64,000 nucleotides of DNA from assembly GCA_041392625.1 (NCBI GenBank), contig JAWKLR010000010.1:62001-126000 (forward strand). The letters are read 5' to 3'. Source of the stretch: M3007 sp041392625 (lineage in GTDB: Bacteria > Bacteroidota > Bacteroidia > Chitinophagales > Saprospiraceae). This document shows positions 7,467-16,274 of this stretch, one piece after another. Within the stretch, counting starts at the first letter, position 1; each line of letters begins with the position of its first letter. The notes beneath the pieces are model-generated. The model did no database searches. It saw only the letters and a list, made by a program, of their open reading frames with translations, and had not been told where the DNA came from. The position numbers were made by a program, and so were the translations under genes.

Positions 7467-9560
7467 CTAGTTTTGAATGAAGGATGCGAGTTCGGGGTAT
7501 TTTTTGAGTTGGGAAACCGCCTCTGCTTTGCTGATTTTTATTCCATCCACAAAGGCTACAATCCGGGCTTCCGGAAAGCCGCTTTTGAGTACTGCCTGCT
7601 GCAACTGCTGGGCTTTGCCGAAGTTTTTTAGAAAGCCGGTGCTGTAGTGATAGAGCGCATCGTTGCCTTTGGAATCGATGAGCAAATCGGAATAAAGTGC
7701 AAGCGCATCGGTAGTGACGATCTGACTCGCAGCTACCATTTCTACTTTAAAACACAGACCCTGCATCCAGCTGTCAAATTGTGCAGCACCTTTGGCTTCG
7801 GCTGCTTCAGGTACCGCCCTGCGCTGCATGCGGGTGTTGGTTTCTCCCGATAGACTTAACTCAATCCGGTTGTTCAACTGCTCACCTGCCGGATAGGGCG
7901 TCGCCCCGATGACCGTGCGGGAGGCAGGGAATCCGGCTCCGGCGCTTTTCAGAAGAATGCGCTCCGGAGCAATGCCCATTTCCTTTAGCTTGTTGGCGAC
8001 CAGCTCCGCGCGCTTGATTCCGTAGTACAAATCAAATTTTGACTGCCCGCTGGATGCCGTATGTGCATGTACAAAAACCTTGCTTTCCGGAAACTGAACC
8101 GCTGCCCGGGCTACAACCAGGAGGGCTTGCAGGTTTTCCGGGCTCAGTACATCCTGATCGTTTGTGTAATAGAGTGCGGGCAATGCCAGGTCTTGCTGAA
8201 CAACTTCCGGCGGTGCGACCGCATCAAAGAAGACCGGTTTGCTGGCGTGCAGTGCGGCTTCCACCGGTGTTTTAAAATAGGCAATGTAAATGTCGCGTTG
8301 CCCGTAGCTGTCGAGCCGGTCGGATGAAAAGTAGGCTTGCCGACCTTCACCGCTCAAGCGGAAATGCGCTTCGTTGCCCGGAGAATTGATGGGTGCCCCC
8401 ATGGATTTTGGAGCCTCCCAGCCGGCTTTTTCATCGTTAAAAACAGCATAAAACACATCACTTCCTCCCATGCTTTCTGTACGGTTGGAACTGAAATAGA
8501 GGGTGCGCCCGTCTTTGGCTAAAAACGGACTAAACTCATCGTATGCGGAGTTGATGGTTGGGCCCAGGTTTTGTGGCTGAGTCCACAGCCCGCCCGATAA
8601 TTTGGAAAAATAGAGGTCCTGGCCACCGTATCCGCCTTCGCGGCGACTGGCAAACAGGATGGTAGAATCGTTGAAGAAAAAGAGATCGCGGTCGCCCTGA
8701 TCGGTTTCCATAGGGCCATCGAATGCCGGTGGGTACAGGGCATATTCGTCTTTGGTTTGGGCGGTATCGGCAAGTAGGTCGCCGCTAAAGAGTGAAAAGC
8801 CGCGAAAGAAATACAGGACATTCCCGTTTACACCAAAATCAGCAGCAACTTCATAGCGGGGGGAGTTGATGAGCGGGCTCAACCCTCCGCCATCTTCCCA
8901 GCCTGCAGTTTTGCGTTCAGCAAAAAACATATCGCTGCACCACTTGCCTTTTTCTTCGTCTTCAAGTCCTTCGGCATTGCGTTTGCCACCTTTGCATCCG
9001 GGCCGGGCGGCAGCATAATAAATCCGATTGGGGTGGTTGCGAGAGGGGAGGGGCGCAAATTCATCGCCTTCGGAATTGATGGCTTTCCCCAGGTTTTCAA
9101 CCAGTGCTACCGATTCATTGACTTCCATGGTTTGTGCATTCAGGCAACGGACAATCGCATCCCGTACGCGGGCGCGGAGCGGGTGCCGGGAGTCTGCCTT
9201 GCGCAAAAACTGTTTATACACTTCGATGGCTTCTGCAAACGCCATTTGGCCGTGCAATGTCCGTGCATAAAAATAGTAGGCATCTGCATCGGCTTTATCG
9301 CTCATTTTGGTAGTTACATACTGCAAAAACTCTTTTGCCTTGTCGCCGTGGTGCAACTGATAATGACAAATACCGATGTGCCCGAGCACGGTTGGGTCGC
9401 CAGGTTTGGCTTGCTGGTATTGTTCGTATAAATCCAGGGCCAAGGCCCAGTTTTCATATGAAAATGCCCGGTCTGCATTTTTCTTAATCGTGGAAGTACT
9501 TTGGGCAATCGAAACGCTGGCTGGAATCAGGAACAGCCCCAACAATATGAGTCGCAACAT
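7467..9560 (-). CDS. OmpA-family envelope protein with TPR, PD40 propeller and C-terminal SPOR-like region
   Basis: 697 residues with signal peptide (cut after SIAQ, residue about 20). Order: TPR repeats (about 25-135), a WD40-like PD40 propeller (about 165-430; repeats such as LYFSSNRTESMGGSDVFYAV and QAYFSSDRLDSYGQRDIYIA), an OmpA peptidoglycan-binding domain (about 460-575, with KRAELVANKLKEMGI), and about 115 further residues. That tail (CFKVEMVAAS...YHYSTGFLKNFGKAQQL...) looks like a SPOR-type domain, which would give a second glycan contact. The TPR-PD40-OmpA order resembles PorE of the T9SS, which anchors the trans-envelope complex to peptidoglycan. Many Bacteroidota carry several such paralogues, so PorE identity is not claimed. 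A promoter lies at 9583. Confidence 0.82.
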   Translation of the reverse strand: MLRLILLGLFLIPASVSIAQSTSTIKKNADRAFSYENWALALDLYEQYQQAKPGDPTVLGHIGICHYQLHHGDKAKEFLQYVTTKMSDKADADAYYFYARTLHGQMAFAEAIEVYKQFLRKADSRHPLRARVRDAIVRCLNAQTMEVNESVALVENLGKAINSEGDEFAPLPSRNHPNRIYYAAARPGCKGGKRNAEGLEDEEKGKWCSDMFFAERKTAGWEDGGGLSPLINSPRYEVAADFGVNGNVLYFFRGFSLFSGDLLADTAQTKDEYALYPPAFDGPMETDQGDRDLFFFNDSTILFASRREGGYGGQDLYFSKLSGGLWTQPQNLGPTINSAYDEFSPFLAKDGRTLYFSSNRTESMGGSDVFYAVFNDEKAGWEAPKSMGAPINSPGNEAHFRLSGEGRQAYFSSDRLDSYGQRDIYIAYFKTPVEAALHASKPVFFDAVAPPEVVQQDLALPALYYTNDQDVLSPENLQALLVVARAAVQFPESKVFVHAHTASSGQSKFDLYYGIKRAELVANKLKEMGIAPERILLKSAGAGFPASRTVIGATPYPAGEQLNNRIELSLSGETNTRMQRRAVPEAAEAKGAAQFDSWMQGLCFKVEMVAASQIVTTDALALYSDLLIDSKGNDALYHYSTGFLKNFGKAQQLQQAVLKSGFPEARIVAFVDGIKISKAEAVSQLKKYPELASFIQN

Positions 9561-9582
9561 AATAGTCTGGAATTTGCTTGTG

Positions 9583-9590
9583 CAAAGTTA
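9583..9590 (-). promoter_or_regulatory. -7 promoter element for the OmpA-family gene
   Basis: The complement reads TAACTTTG, matching TAnnTTTG, 23 bases before the start codon. This implies a very short 5' leader. Confidence 0.5.
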
Positions 9591-9610
9591 GAGTTTGTTT
9601 GGGAAATCCC

Positions 9611-9830
9611 CTTAAACTGTTTAATTCAGTGGTCAGTGGTCAGTAATCAGTAGTCAGAGCATTTGTAGGGGTAAGGCTTGCCCTTACCCTCCCCCCAGAA
9701 ACATAAATAACATCAACAAATCATCCAAGCCCGAAGGGCGCATCATCAAATCATCAATTTTCATAAACAAATAAACAAGGGAAAGCGCAGCGTCCCGAAT
9801 AAACAAGGCCCGGCGGGCCGAATAAACAAT
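9611..9830. repeat. Dispersed composite hairpin repeat
   Basis: This gene-free stretch is a mosaic of modules found elsewhere in the window. It holds GGTCAGTGGTCAG-type runs, the hairpin GCCCGAAGGGC inside ATCATCAAATCATC spacers, and GGGAAAGCGCAGCGTCCC (9779-9796) and GGCCCGGCGGGCC (9807-9819) inside AATAAACAA spacers. The part from about 9720 to 9830 is almost identical to 57490-57608. Both copies abut the stop of a minus-strand gene. Confidence 0.85.
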
Positions 9831-10508
9831 TCAAGAGAGTCGGTTTCTTTTTCGTTTTTCTGCCTCTTTTACAAAGGTATAAACCCGGCTGCGGCATGAA
9901 AGAACGTGTCTGAATTCTCCCAGCGCAAGGGTAGTTACTCCGGCTCCCAGCAAGCCGTTGTGAAGCCATACGGCGTAGGTGTACCAGTCGGGAAAGAACG
10001 GGCGGATGACGAAAATTTCCAGTGCGATGCTTGCTGCAGCCAATAAAATAAGCAAGACGGAAAGTGCGCGCATGGAGCTAAGCCACTTGGGCTTTTGTTG
10101 AATCAGGCAATCGCGCAGAAATCGATGCGACCGTTTGTCTGCGGGATTCATTTTAATGAGTTCGCGCAGAATGTGCGTGGTTTCTTTCCACTGATGGGTA
10201 TAATACAGCGAGGCTGCTTTTTTGTATAAAAGCCGGGTATAAATGTCGGTGCTACCCCAGGTTGCGATGTTTTCGTTGATGATGAGCGCCAGCAGATGGT
10301 CGCACATAACGAGGTGTTTCTGATATTGACCCGACTCGAAAAGTGCTTCGGTATAGCTCAGGGTGCAATCAAAATATTCGTCCAGTTCTAGACTGTGTAT
10401 TCCTTGTTCGTGCTTTTCATAATAGCGTACAATCCCGTAAATATCGTGGGGGCCGAGGGCTTTAAAGTCTCGGTAGAGTTTTAGTCGATATGCGGGCAGA
10501 TAGTTCAT
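9831..10508 (-). CDS. Membrane protein with TPR-like N-terminus
   Basis: 225 residues, not assigned to a named family. Residues 1-150 are helical with TPR-like spacing (YTEALFESGQYQKHLVMCDH, then LLYKKAASLYYTHQWKETTH). Two hydrophobic segments follow, about 150-172 (LSVLLILLAAASIALEIFVI) and about 180-200. The tail is very basic (KEAEKRKRNR), which suggests a cytoplasmic N- and C-terminus with a short outside hairpin. Its ATG overlaps the stop of the lipoprotein gene by 4 bases, so the pair is co-translated. Function unknown; TPRs suggest protein-protein contacts. Confidence 0.7.
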   Translation of the reverse strand: MNYLPAYRLKLYRDFKALGPHDIYGIVRYYEKHEQGIHSLELDEYFDCTLSYTEALFESGQYQKHLVMCDHLLALIINENIATWGSTDIYTRLLYKKAASLYYTHQWKETTHILRELIKMNPADKRSHRFLRDCLIQQKPKWLSSMRALSVLLILLAAASIALEIFVIRPFFPDWYTYAVWLHNGLLGAGVTTLALGEFRHVLSCRSRVYTFVKEAEKRKRNRLS

Positions 10509-10900
10509 TCGGTGATATAAAGGACGGTGTCAATTTTGGCTTGATGGGTCAGGTCAACTTCAACCTGGATGCTGCCAAAAACATCGTGCGGGAAATAGAG
10601 GCTGTCGTATCCAAAAGCAACGATCCAGTGGCGGCCTTCGGGAACGGATTGAATACAGCCTTTTGCATCGGAGTTGGTGTAGAAAACGGCGTCGTAGTAA
10701 TCCGCCGTTTTGTCGTTCCCAGGAAAGCTGTCTGCATTGTATTTAATGTACACCGTTGCATCGGGGATGGGTTGATGGTGGTGGTAGGTTTGGACACAAA
10801 CCTGGGTAGGCAACGGAATTTCTTCCGGCAAATTCTTTTGGCAACTGGTAAATGCCAAAAGAAGAAGCAAACCGATGATATGTTGTTTTTTTGGGAACAT
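10505..10900 (-). CDS. Small lipoprotein with carboxypeptidase-regulatory-like fold
   Basis: 131 residues. A lipoprotein signal peptide ends in LAFTSC, so Cys20 is the likely lipidation site. The mature part (VCVQTYHHHQPIPDATVYIK ... GCIQSVPEGRHWIVAFGYD) has the pattern of a prealbumin-like or CarboxypepD_reg beta sandwich often found in Bacteroidota surface lipoproteins. It is the first gene of a pair with the TPR membrane protein. Substrate or partner unknown. Confidence 0.7.
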   Translation of the reverse strand: MFPKKQHIIGLLLLLAFTSCQKNLPEEIPLPTQVCVQTYHHHQPIPDATVYIKYNADSFPGNDKTADYYDAVFYTNSDAKGCIQSVPEGRHWIVAFGYDSLYFPHDVFGSIQVEVDLTHQAKIDTVLYITE

Positions 10901-11153
10901 AGAATCTTTTGAACGGCTTAGGGCTTTAGCTTGTAATAAGCAAAACCCATCTCCATTTTACTGCAAACTTACAGAAATACAAAACCAAAATCAATCGCTG
11001 TATATCTGAAACAGGGAAAATATTGGAATGGTTCGCCATTTTTGACGTAATTTTGACCCGCATTAGCAGTTTCAGCAGGCCGGTTGAAAATTCGGTTTTC
11101 TGAAACGCTGTTCCCTAACCACACCATTCCATAGTTTTATTTATCCACCACAC

Positions 11154-12224
11154 ATGGCTACAGCAAAAAAGACAGCCGAAAATGGCAGTGCCCCTTCCCG
11201 CCCACTCAACATTCCGGGCAACCGAATCGTCACGCTGGACGAATTTATCATCCGTTCAGAAAAAGATTTTGAATACGCAACCGGTGAATTAACCGGTCTC
11301 TTGCGGGACATCGGCGTAGCAGCAAAAATCATCAACCGCGAGGTAAACAAGGCCGGCCTGGTCAACATTCTTGGCGTTGCCGACGGGGCTGAAAATACCT
11401 CCGGCGATATGCAGCAAAAACTGGATGTGTACGCCAATGAAAAACTAATCGAATGCCTGAAGAACAGCGGTGAGTGTTGTGCCATCGCCTCTGAGGAAAA
11501 CGATCACATTATCCAGGTGCCCGGCGTAGGTTCCAAGGCCAGCAATTACGTCGTCATGTTCGACCCGCTCGATGGCTCCTCCAACATCGATGTGAATGTT
11601 TCGGTAGGTACAATCTTTGCCATTTACCGCCGCACCTCCGACAGCTCCGGCGATGCGATTGAAAAAGATTTTTTGCAAAAAGGTGCAAAACAGGTTGCAG
11701 CTGGGTATGTGTTGTATGGTACGTCTACCTTGTTGGTGTACTCCACAGGCCGTGGAGTTAACGGGTTTACACTCGATCCGTCCATCGGCGAATTCTGCCT
11801 CAGTCACCGCAACATGCGCATCCCAGAAGATGGAAATTACTATTCTGTAAATCAGGGATACTATTCCAAGTTTGATCTTGAAATGCGCCGCTATGTCGAC
11901 CACTGCTCAGATCAAAATTACGGACTCCGGTACATCGGCTCGATGGTGAGCGATATTCACCGGATACTCATTCAGGGCGGGATTTTCTTGTATCCGAGCA
12001 CACGGAAATATCCTAAGGGGAAACTCCGTTTATTGTATGAGTGCAATCCGCTTGCCATGCTGGTTGAGCAGGCTGGTGGCAAAGCCATCAACACGCAGTT
12101 GCAACGCATACTCGAAATCGAACCAAAAGAACTGCATCAGCGCTGTACCATCGCCATCGGTTCGCCCAACATGGTGGATGAGTTGCAAGCATTTATCGAG
12201 CGATACAGCGCACTCCCGATTTAA
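11154..12224 (+). CDS. fbp: Class I fructose-1,6-bisphosphatase
   Basis: 356 residues, full length. Key metal and substrate motifs are present: the glutamate-rich SEENDH region, DPLDGSSNID (metal-binding DPxDGSS) and the late RKYPKGKLRLLYECNPLA substrate segment with the conserved Lys and Glu. The enzyme removes the 1-phosphate from fructose-1,6-bisphosphate, the committed step of gluconeogenesis, in the cytosol. The first 20 residues (ATAKKTAENGSAP) are a variable extension. A strong terminator follows 59 bases after the stop. The gene is monocistronic. Confidence 0.95.
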   Translation: MATAKKTAENGSAPSRPLNIPGNRIVTLDEFIIRSEKDFEYATGELTGLLRDIGVAAKIINREVNKAGLVNILGVADGAENTSGDMQQKLDVYANEKLIECLKNSGECCAIASEENDHIIQVPGVGSKASNYVVMFDPLDGSSNIDVNVSVGTIFAIYRRTSDSSGDAIEKDFLQKGAKQVAAGYVLYGTSTLLVYSTGRGVNGFTLDPSIGEFCLSHRNMRIPEDGNYYSVNQGYYSKFDLEMRRYVDHCSDQNYGLRYIGSMVSDIHRILIQGGIFLYPSTRKYPKGKLRLLYECNPLAMLVEQAGGKAINTQLQRILEIEPKELHQRCTIAIGSPNMVDELQAFIERYSALPI

Positions 12225-12282
12225 AGCATCTATTTAAATGCAATCCAAGAAGTAACGGAGCCTGACACCTAAGACCCGTTAT

Positions 12283-12315
12283 GGGCAGCTTGTACACACG
12301 AGCTGCCCTTTTTTT
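12283..12315 (+). terminator. Rho-independent terminator of fbp
   Basis: GGGCAGCT (12283-12290) pairs with AGCTGCCC (12301-12308), with partial pairing within the 10-base loop, followed directly by seven T. Confidence 0.92.
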
Positions 12316-12357
12316 ATGGCAGATGAACCAGATTAATTTTGTCCTGTTTTTAAGGGC

Positions 12358-12784
12358 ATGTTTTTGATACTCATAGTTCTGGGCACATTTTTTCAGCCGG
12401 TGAATGCACCGCTTTATCTGGAAATTCAGGGAATCAAGGAATCCCGGGGAGCGATTCAGGTGGCTGTATTCAGGAAGGAGGCCGGATTTCTGGATCCGGA
12501 TAAAGCGTGGTTTAAGGCCGTTTATCCCGTTCGTGAAAAGGGCAGTATGCGCATTCCCGTGCCCGATTGGGTAGACGGACATTATGCCGTGGTTTCGTTC
12601 ACGACGTAAATGGTAATCGGGAACTGGATAAAGAATTTGCTGGGAATTCTTTCACTGAACCGTATGGGTTTTCAAACAATGCGCGACCAAAGTTTCACCT
12701 AATTGGGCGAGGCGCGCGTTTATGTCAACGATGGAAAAGCCCTTAACCGTCCGGGAAAACCTGGTAGATCCGAACAGGTTTTAG
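12358..12784 (+). pseudogene. DUF2141 protein, interrupted by several frameshifts
   Basis: The first 80 residues read well: a signal peptide ending FFQPVNA, then LYLEIQGIKESRGAIQVAVF. At about 12597 one T seems missing. Restoring it continues the DUF2141 sequence HDVNGNRELDKEFAGNSF and EPYGFSNNARPKF. A second indel near 12690-12710 and an extra A near 12743 restore EARVYVNDGKALTVRENLVD, then a stop at 12782. All damage is by indels. No in-frame stop arises by substitution, and the amino acid pattern is well kept, so this is either a very young pseudogene or a faulty consensus. DUF2141 proteins are exported, of unknown function, about 140 residues long, which fits. Confidence 0.75.
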
Positions 12785-12834
12785 AAACTTGCGATAAAAA
12801 AACGGGAAACACGCCCTGTTTATCCAATAAAAAA

Positions 12835-13597
12835 TTAACGTAGGGCCTTGTCGCGCAGGCGCTGAAGGAAGGGTGAGGCAAAAATGAATGATTGCAGGTT
12901 TTCGTTGGTTGCGTCCAGGACCCGTCTTTACTACCACTCCATTCCAGCATACCGTTGAACAGGAAGCAGATATTGTCACCGGCCTCCATCACGGAGTTCA
13001 TGTCGTGGGTGTTGATGATGGTAGTAATCTTATTTTCCTTGGTAATATCGCTGATGAGTTCGTCGATCAGGATCGAGGTTTTGGGGTCCAGCCCGGAATT
13101 TGGTTCGTCGCAAAAAAGGTATTTGGGTTTCAAGACGATTGCCCGCGCAATGCCTACCCGTTTTTGCATACCTCCAGAGAGTTCGGAAGGATATTTCTTA
13201 TTGTTGCCTGCGAGGTTTACGCGTTCCAGACAAAAGTTTACGCGGTTGAGTTTTTCCTTAAAGGTCATGTTCGTAAACATGTCCAACGGAAAGCGGATAT
13301 TTTCCTCTACGGTGAGCGAGTCAAACAGTGCAGAACCCTGAAAAAGCATGCCGACTTTCATGCGGATACTTCGGACATCGTTTTTATCCAGTCCGGTAAA
13401 ATCCACATCGTCGTACCAGACTTTACCACTGGTGGCTTAAACAGGCCGACCAGGGTTTTCATAAAAAACCGTCTTGCCCGAACCGCTTCGCCCGATAATG
13501 AGAGATTGGTTTTGCCCGCCTCAAATGTGAAATTTCAACTCCTTTCAGGACTTCCCGACTACCAAAATGATTTGGTTATGTTTTCCGCACGAATCAT
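12835..13597 (-). pseudogene. mlaF: MlaF-like ABC transporter ATPase, interrupted by many frameshifts
   Basis: Reading from an ATG at 13597: MIRAENITKSF, then an extra T breaks the frame. After correcting at least four small indels before 13440 the Walker A GRSGSGKT appears, then GLFKPTSGKVWYDDV. A long intact middle (13406 to about 12940) has the ABC signature LSGGMQKR and Walker B YLFCDEPNSGLDP. Near 12930 further indels occur, after which DATNENLQSF and FLQRLRDKALR lead to a stop at 12835. MlaF energises the MlaFEDB system that moves phospholipids between outer and inner membrane. The mlaE permease usually beside it is absent; a repeat array occupies the upstream side. Confidence 0.78.
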
Positions 13598-13615
13598 AGT
13601 TCGACAAAAATAGTC

Positions 13616-14606
13616 AGAATAATCTAACCTTAGTTACATTTTTGTAGAGAATACCCTTGCTATGTCTTTTGGATTTCCGAATGCCGATTACATGATATCC
13701 GATTTTTGATCGTCAAGTGGGTGCATGTTTTAATAAACAAATAAACAGAGCCTCACAGAGGCGAACTAAATGATTTCCGAATGCCGATTACATGATATCC
13801 GATTTTTGATTTGATTTTTGATCGTCAAGTGGGTGCATGTTTTAATAAACAAATAAACAGAGCCTCGCAGAGGCGAACTAAACGATTTCCGAATGCCGAT
13901 TACATGATATCCGATTTTCGATTTGATTTTCGATCGTCAAATGGGTACATGTTTTAATAAACTAATAAACAGAGCCTCGCAGAGGCGAACTAAACGATTT
14001 CCGAATGCCGATTACATGATATCCGATTTTTGATTTGATTTTTGATCGTCAAGTGGGTGCATGTTTTAAAATAATCTAACCTTAGTTACATTTTTGTAGA
14101 GAATACCCTTGCTATGTCTTTTGGATTTCCGAATGCCGATTACATGATATCCGATTTTTGATCGTCAAGTGGGTGCATGTTTTAATAAACAAATAAACAG
14201 AGCCTCACAGAGGCGAACTAAATGATTTCCGAATGCCGATTACATGATATCCGATTTTTGATTTGATTTTTGATCGTCAAGTGGGTGCATGTTTTAATAA
14301 ACAAATAAACAGAGCCTCACAGAGGCGAACTAAATGATTTCCGAATGCCGATTACATGATATCCGATTTTTGATTTGATTTTCGATCGTCAAATGGATAC
14401 ATGTTTTAATAAACAAATAAACAGAGCCTCGCAGAGGCGAACTAAATGATTTCCGAATGCCGATTACATGATATCCGATTTTTGATCGTCAAGTGGGTGC
14501 ATGTTTTAATAAACAAATAAACAGCGCCGCGAAGTGGCGAACTAAACGAATAAACAGATTCAACAAATCATCCAAGCCCGAAAGGGCGCATCATCAAATC
14601 ATCAAT
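13616..14606. repeat. Two-tier tandem repeat array with hairpin units
   Basis: A unit of about 113 bp (GATTTCCGAATGCCGATTAC ... AATAAACAAATAAACA, hairpin GCCTC-GCA-GAGGC, GAACTAAA) occurs about eight times, starting near 13670, 13770, 13884, 13996, 14126, 14224, 14336 and 14449. A higher-order copy of about 455 bp is visible: the leader AATAATCTAACCTTAGTTAC occurs at about 13617 and again at about 14072, each followed by four units. Unit variants differ by a 10-12 bp GATTTGATTTTT insertion and a few substitutions. The last hairpin (GCCGC-GAA-GTGGC, near 14525) differs from the rest. The end merges into ATCATCAAATCATC modules just before the lptB stop. No open frame of note. Confidence 0.93.
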
Positions 14607-14608
14607 TT

Positions 14609-15352
14609 TTAGCTAAGATCAATCACTTTCCGGCGAAGCTCGAAGTTTTTACCGAGATACACTTTTCGAACCATCTCATCTGCTGCTAGTTCTTCGGCTG
14701 TTCCGGCCTTCAGAATATCGCCTTCAAACATAAGGTAGGCGCGGTCGGTGATCGACAGGGTTTCCTGTACGTTGTGGTCGGTAATCAGAATGCCGATGTT
14801 TTTGGTTTTTAATTTGGCAACAATGTATTGGATGTCTTCCACCGCAATGGGGTCGATGCCGGCAAACGGTTCGTCGAGCAGGATGAACTTGGGGTCGGAG
14901 GCCAGCGAGCGGGCGATTTCGGTTCGGCGACGTTCACCTCCAGAAAGGGTGTCTCCGTTGCTCTTACGCACTTTTTCCAGACTAAACTCCTCGATCAGTT
15001 GTTCGAGCTTGTCTTTTTGCTCGGAGCGGCTCAGGCTGGTCATTTCCAGCACCGCTTTGATGTTGTCTTCCACACTCAGCTTGCGGAAAACGCTGGGCTC
15101 CTGCGGTAGGTAACCAATGCCTCGTTTGGCGCGTTTGTACATGGGGAGGGAGGTGAGCTCTTCTTTGTCGAGGTAGACCTTGCCCTCAGTCGGGCGGATG
15201 AAGCCCACTGTCATGTAAAACGTGGTGGTTTTTCCTGCCCCGTTGGGGCCAAGCAAACCAACAATTTCACCTTGTTGTACATCAAAAGAAACGCCTTTTA
15301 CAACGGTGCGTTTCCCGTATGTTTTAATCAGATTTTCTCCGCGAAGGATCAT
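14609..15352 (-). CDS. lptB: LPS export ABC transporter ATP-binding protein LptB
   Basis: 247 residues from the ATG at 15352 (MILRGENLIKTYGKR). A start 30 bases upstream is possible, but the chosen one matches the family. Walker A GPNGAGKTT, ABC signature LSGGERRR, Walker B FILLDEPFAGIDP and switch His in TDHNVQETL are all intact. LptB drives the LptFG machine that extracts lipopolysaccharide from the inner membrane towards LptC, A and D. In Bacteroidota lptB often lies apart from lptFG, as here. The next gene upstream on the same strand encodes a YqeY protein 65 bases away. The stop sits 2-3 bases from the repeat array. Confidence 0.93.
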   Translation of the reverse strand: MILRGENLIKTYGKRTVVKGVSFDVQQGEIVGLLGPNGAGKTTTFYMTVGFIRPTEGKVYLDKEELTSLPMYKRAKRGIGYLPQEPSVFRKLSVEDNIKAVLEMTSLSRSEQKDKLEQLIEEFSLEKVRKSNGDTLSGGERRRTEIARSLASDPKFILLDEPFAGIDPIAVEDIQYIVAKLKTKNIGILITDHNVQETLSITDRAYLMFEGDILKAGTAEELAADEMVRKVYLGKNFELRRKVIDLS

Positions 15353-15417
15353 AGATAAAAGGGTTTTGAACGTGCGTGACAAGGCTTGTGGCCGGTGTCA
15401 CGCACGCTGCAACAACG

Positions 15418-15867
15418 TTACGAATTCAATAAACGTTTAACAGTCTCAGAAAGTACCCTTCCTTCCACTTTTCCTGCCAGCTGCTTGGATGCCATTCCCA
15501 TAACTTTCCCCATATCCGAGGGGCCGGATGCTCCGGTTTGGGCAATGAACCCGCGAACGAGTTCCTCCAGTTCAGCACCTTCCAGCATTTTGGGTAGGTA
15601 GTTGCGGAGTATGTCCACTTCTTCCTGCTCGATCTTGGCCAGTTCTTCCCGGCCATTTTTCAAATAAATATCAATTGAATCCTGACGGGATTTTACCAGT
15701 TTTTGTACCAATGCCACCTCTTTGGCTTCGTCAATTTCTTGTCCGCTTCCATCCGTTTTCATCAGCAAGATCGCTGCTTTAATTGCCCGGATACTCCGCA
15801 ATGCTACTTCGTCTTTAGCCTTCATGGCAGCCACCAGGTCTTTTTTGATTCGTTCTTCTAAGGACAT
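15418..15867 (-). CDS. GatB/YqeY domain-containing protein
   Basis: 149 residues, full length for the YqeY family. It begins LEERIKKDLVAAMKAKDEVA and holds the conserved RNYLPKMLEGAELEELVRGF and DMGKVMGMASKQLAGKVEG segments. The family corresponds to the tail domain of GatB, the tRNA-dependent amidotransferase subunit that contacts tRNA. Stand-alone YqeY proteins have no settled function. It is same-strand with lptB, and the four-helix-bundle gene ends 5 bases upstream of its start. Confidence 0.9.
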   Translation of the reverse strand: MSLEERIKKDLVAAMKAKDEVALRSIRAIKAAILLMKTDGSGQEIDEAKEVALVQKLVKSRQDSIDIYLKNGREELAKIEQEEVDILRNYLPKMLEGAELEELVRGFIAQTGASGPSDMGKVMGMASKQLAGKVEGRVLSETVKRLLNS

Positions 15868-15872
15868 CTTTT

Positions 15873-16274
15873 TTATTGATGATTTGGTGATGAGTTGATT
15901 TGTTGATTTTTGTATTCTTTGGTTTGATAAGATTTTAATTTGTTTAGCATGTTTCCAATTTCAGATATTTCGGAGCGGAAAGTTTGTTCTTGTTTCTGAG
16001 AGAGAAATCCGAGGTCTGTTGCAATAATGAGCAAATTTAGGACTTCAAGTAAACTTCCATATGAAATTTCAGTAAAACGCGCCTGATCTCTTCCAGAATT
16101 TCGGCTACTTCCCTCTGCTATATTGCAAGCAACAGATACTGCTGCTCTACGAATCTGCTGAGTCAAGCTGTAACGTTCTTCGTGTGGAAACGTATTGGTA
16201 ATCAGATAAATTTCTGAAATTAATCTTCTACTCTTTTGCCACACGTGCAAAGATTCAAATCCATAGGGTTTCAT
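15873..16274 (-). CDS. Four-helix-bundle protein (S23/IVS-type)
   Basis: 133 residues from the ATG at 16274 (KPYGFESLHVWQKSRRLISE). Upstream in-frame codons lack family similarity. The core LTQQIRRAAVSVACNIAEGS is the signature of the four-helix-bundle family first known from proteins encoded in 23S rRNA intervening sequences. The later FTEISYGSLLEVLNLLIIA and FLSQKQEQTFRSEI helices complete the bundle. Homologues form pentameric helical bundles of unknown role. Here it stands between protein genes and not in an rRNA gene. Its last residues (SSPNHQ) are encoded by sequence resembling the dispersed GATGATTTGGTGATG module. Confidence 0.85.
   Translation of the reverse strand: MKPYGFESLHVWQKSRRLISEIYLITNTFPHEERYSLTQQIRRAAVSVACNIAEGSSRNSGRDQARFTEISYGSLLEVLNLLIIATDLGFLSQKQEQTFRSEISEIGNMLNKLKSYQTKEYKNQQINSSPNHQ

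Noticed and set aside
12720..12930. Apparent C-terminal 80 residues of the mlaF-like reading frame
   Set aside because: This tail is read out of frame after an indel near 12930; the correct frame ends at 12835 with FLQRLRDKALR.
13616..14606. Possible CRISPR or phage-related array
   Set aside because: Units of about 113 bp vary only by small indels. There are no unique spacers, and the modules recur elsewhere as intergenic repeats.
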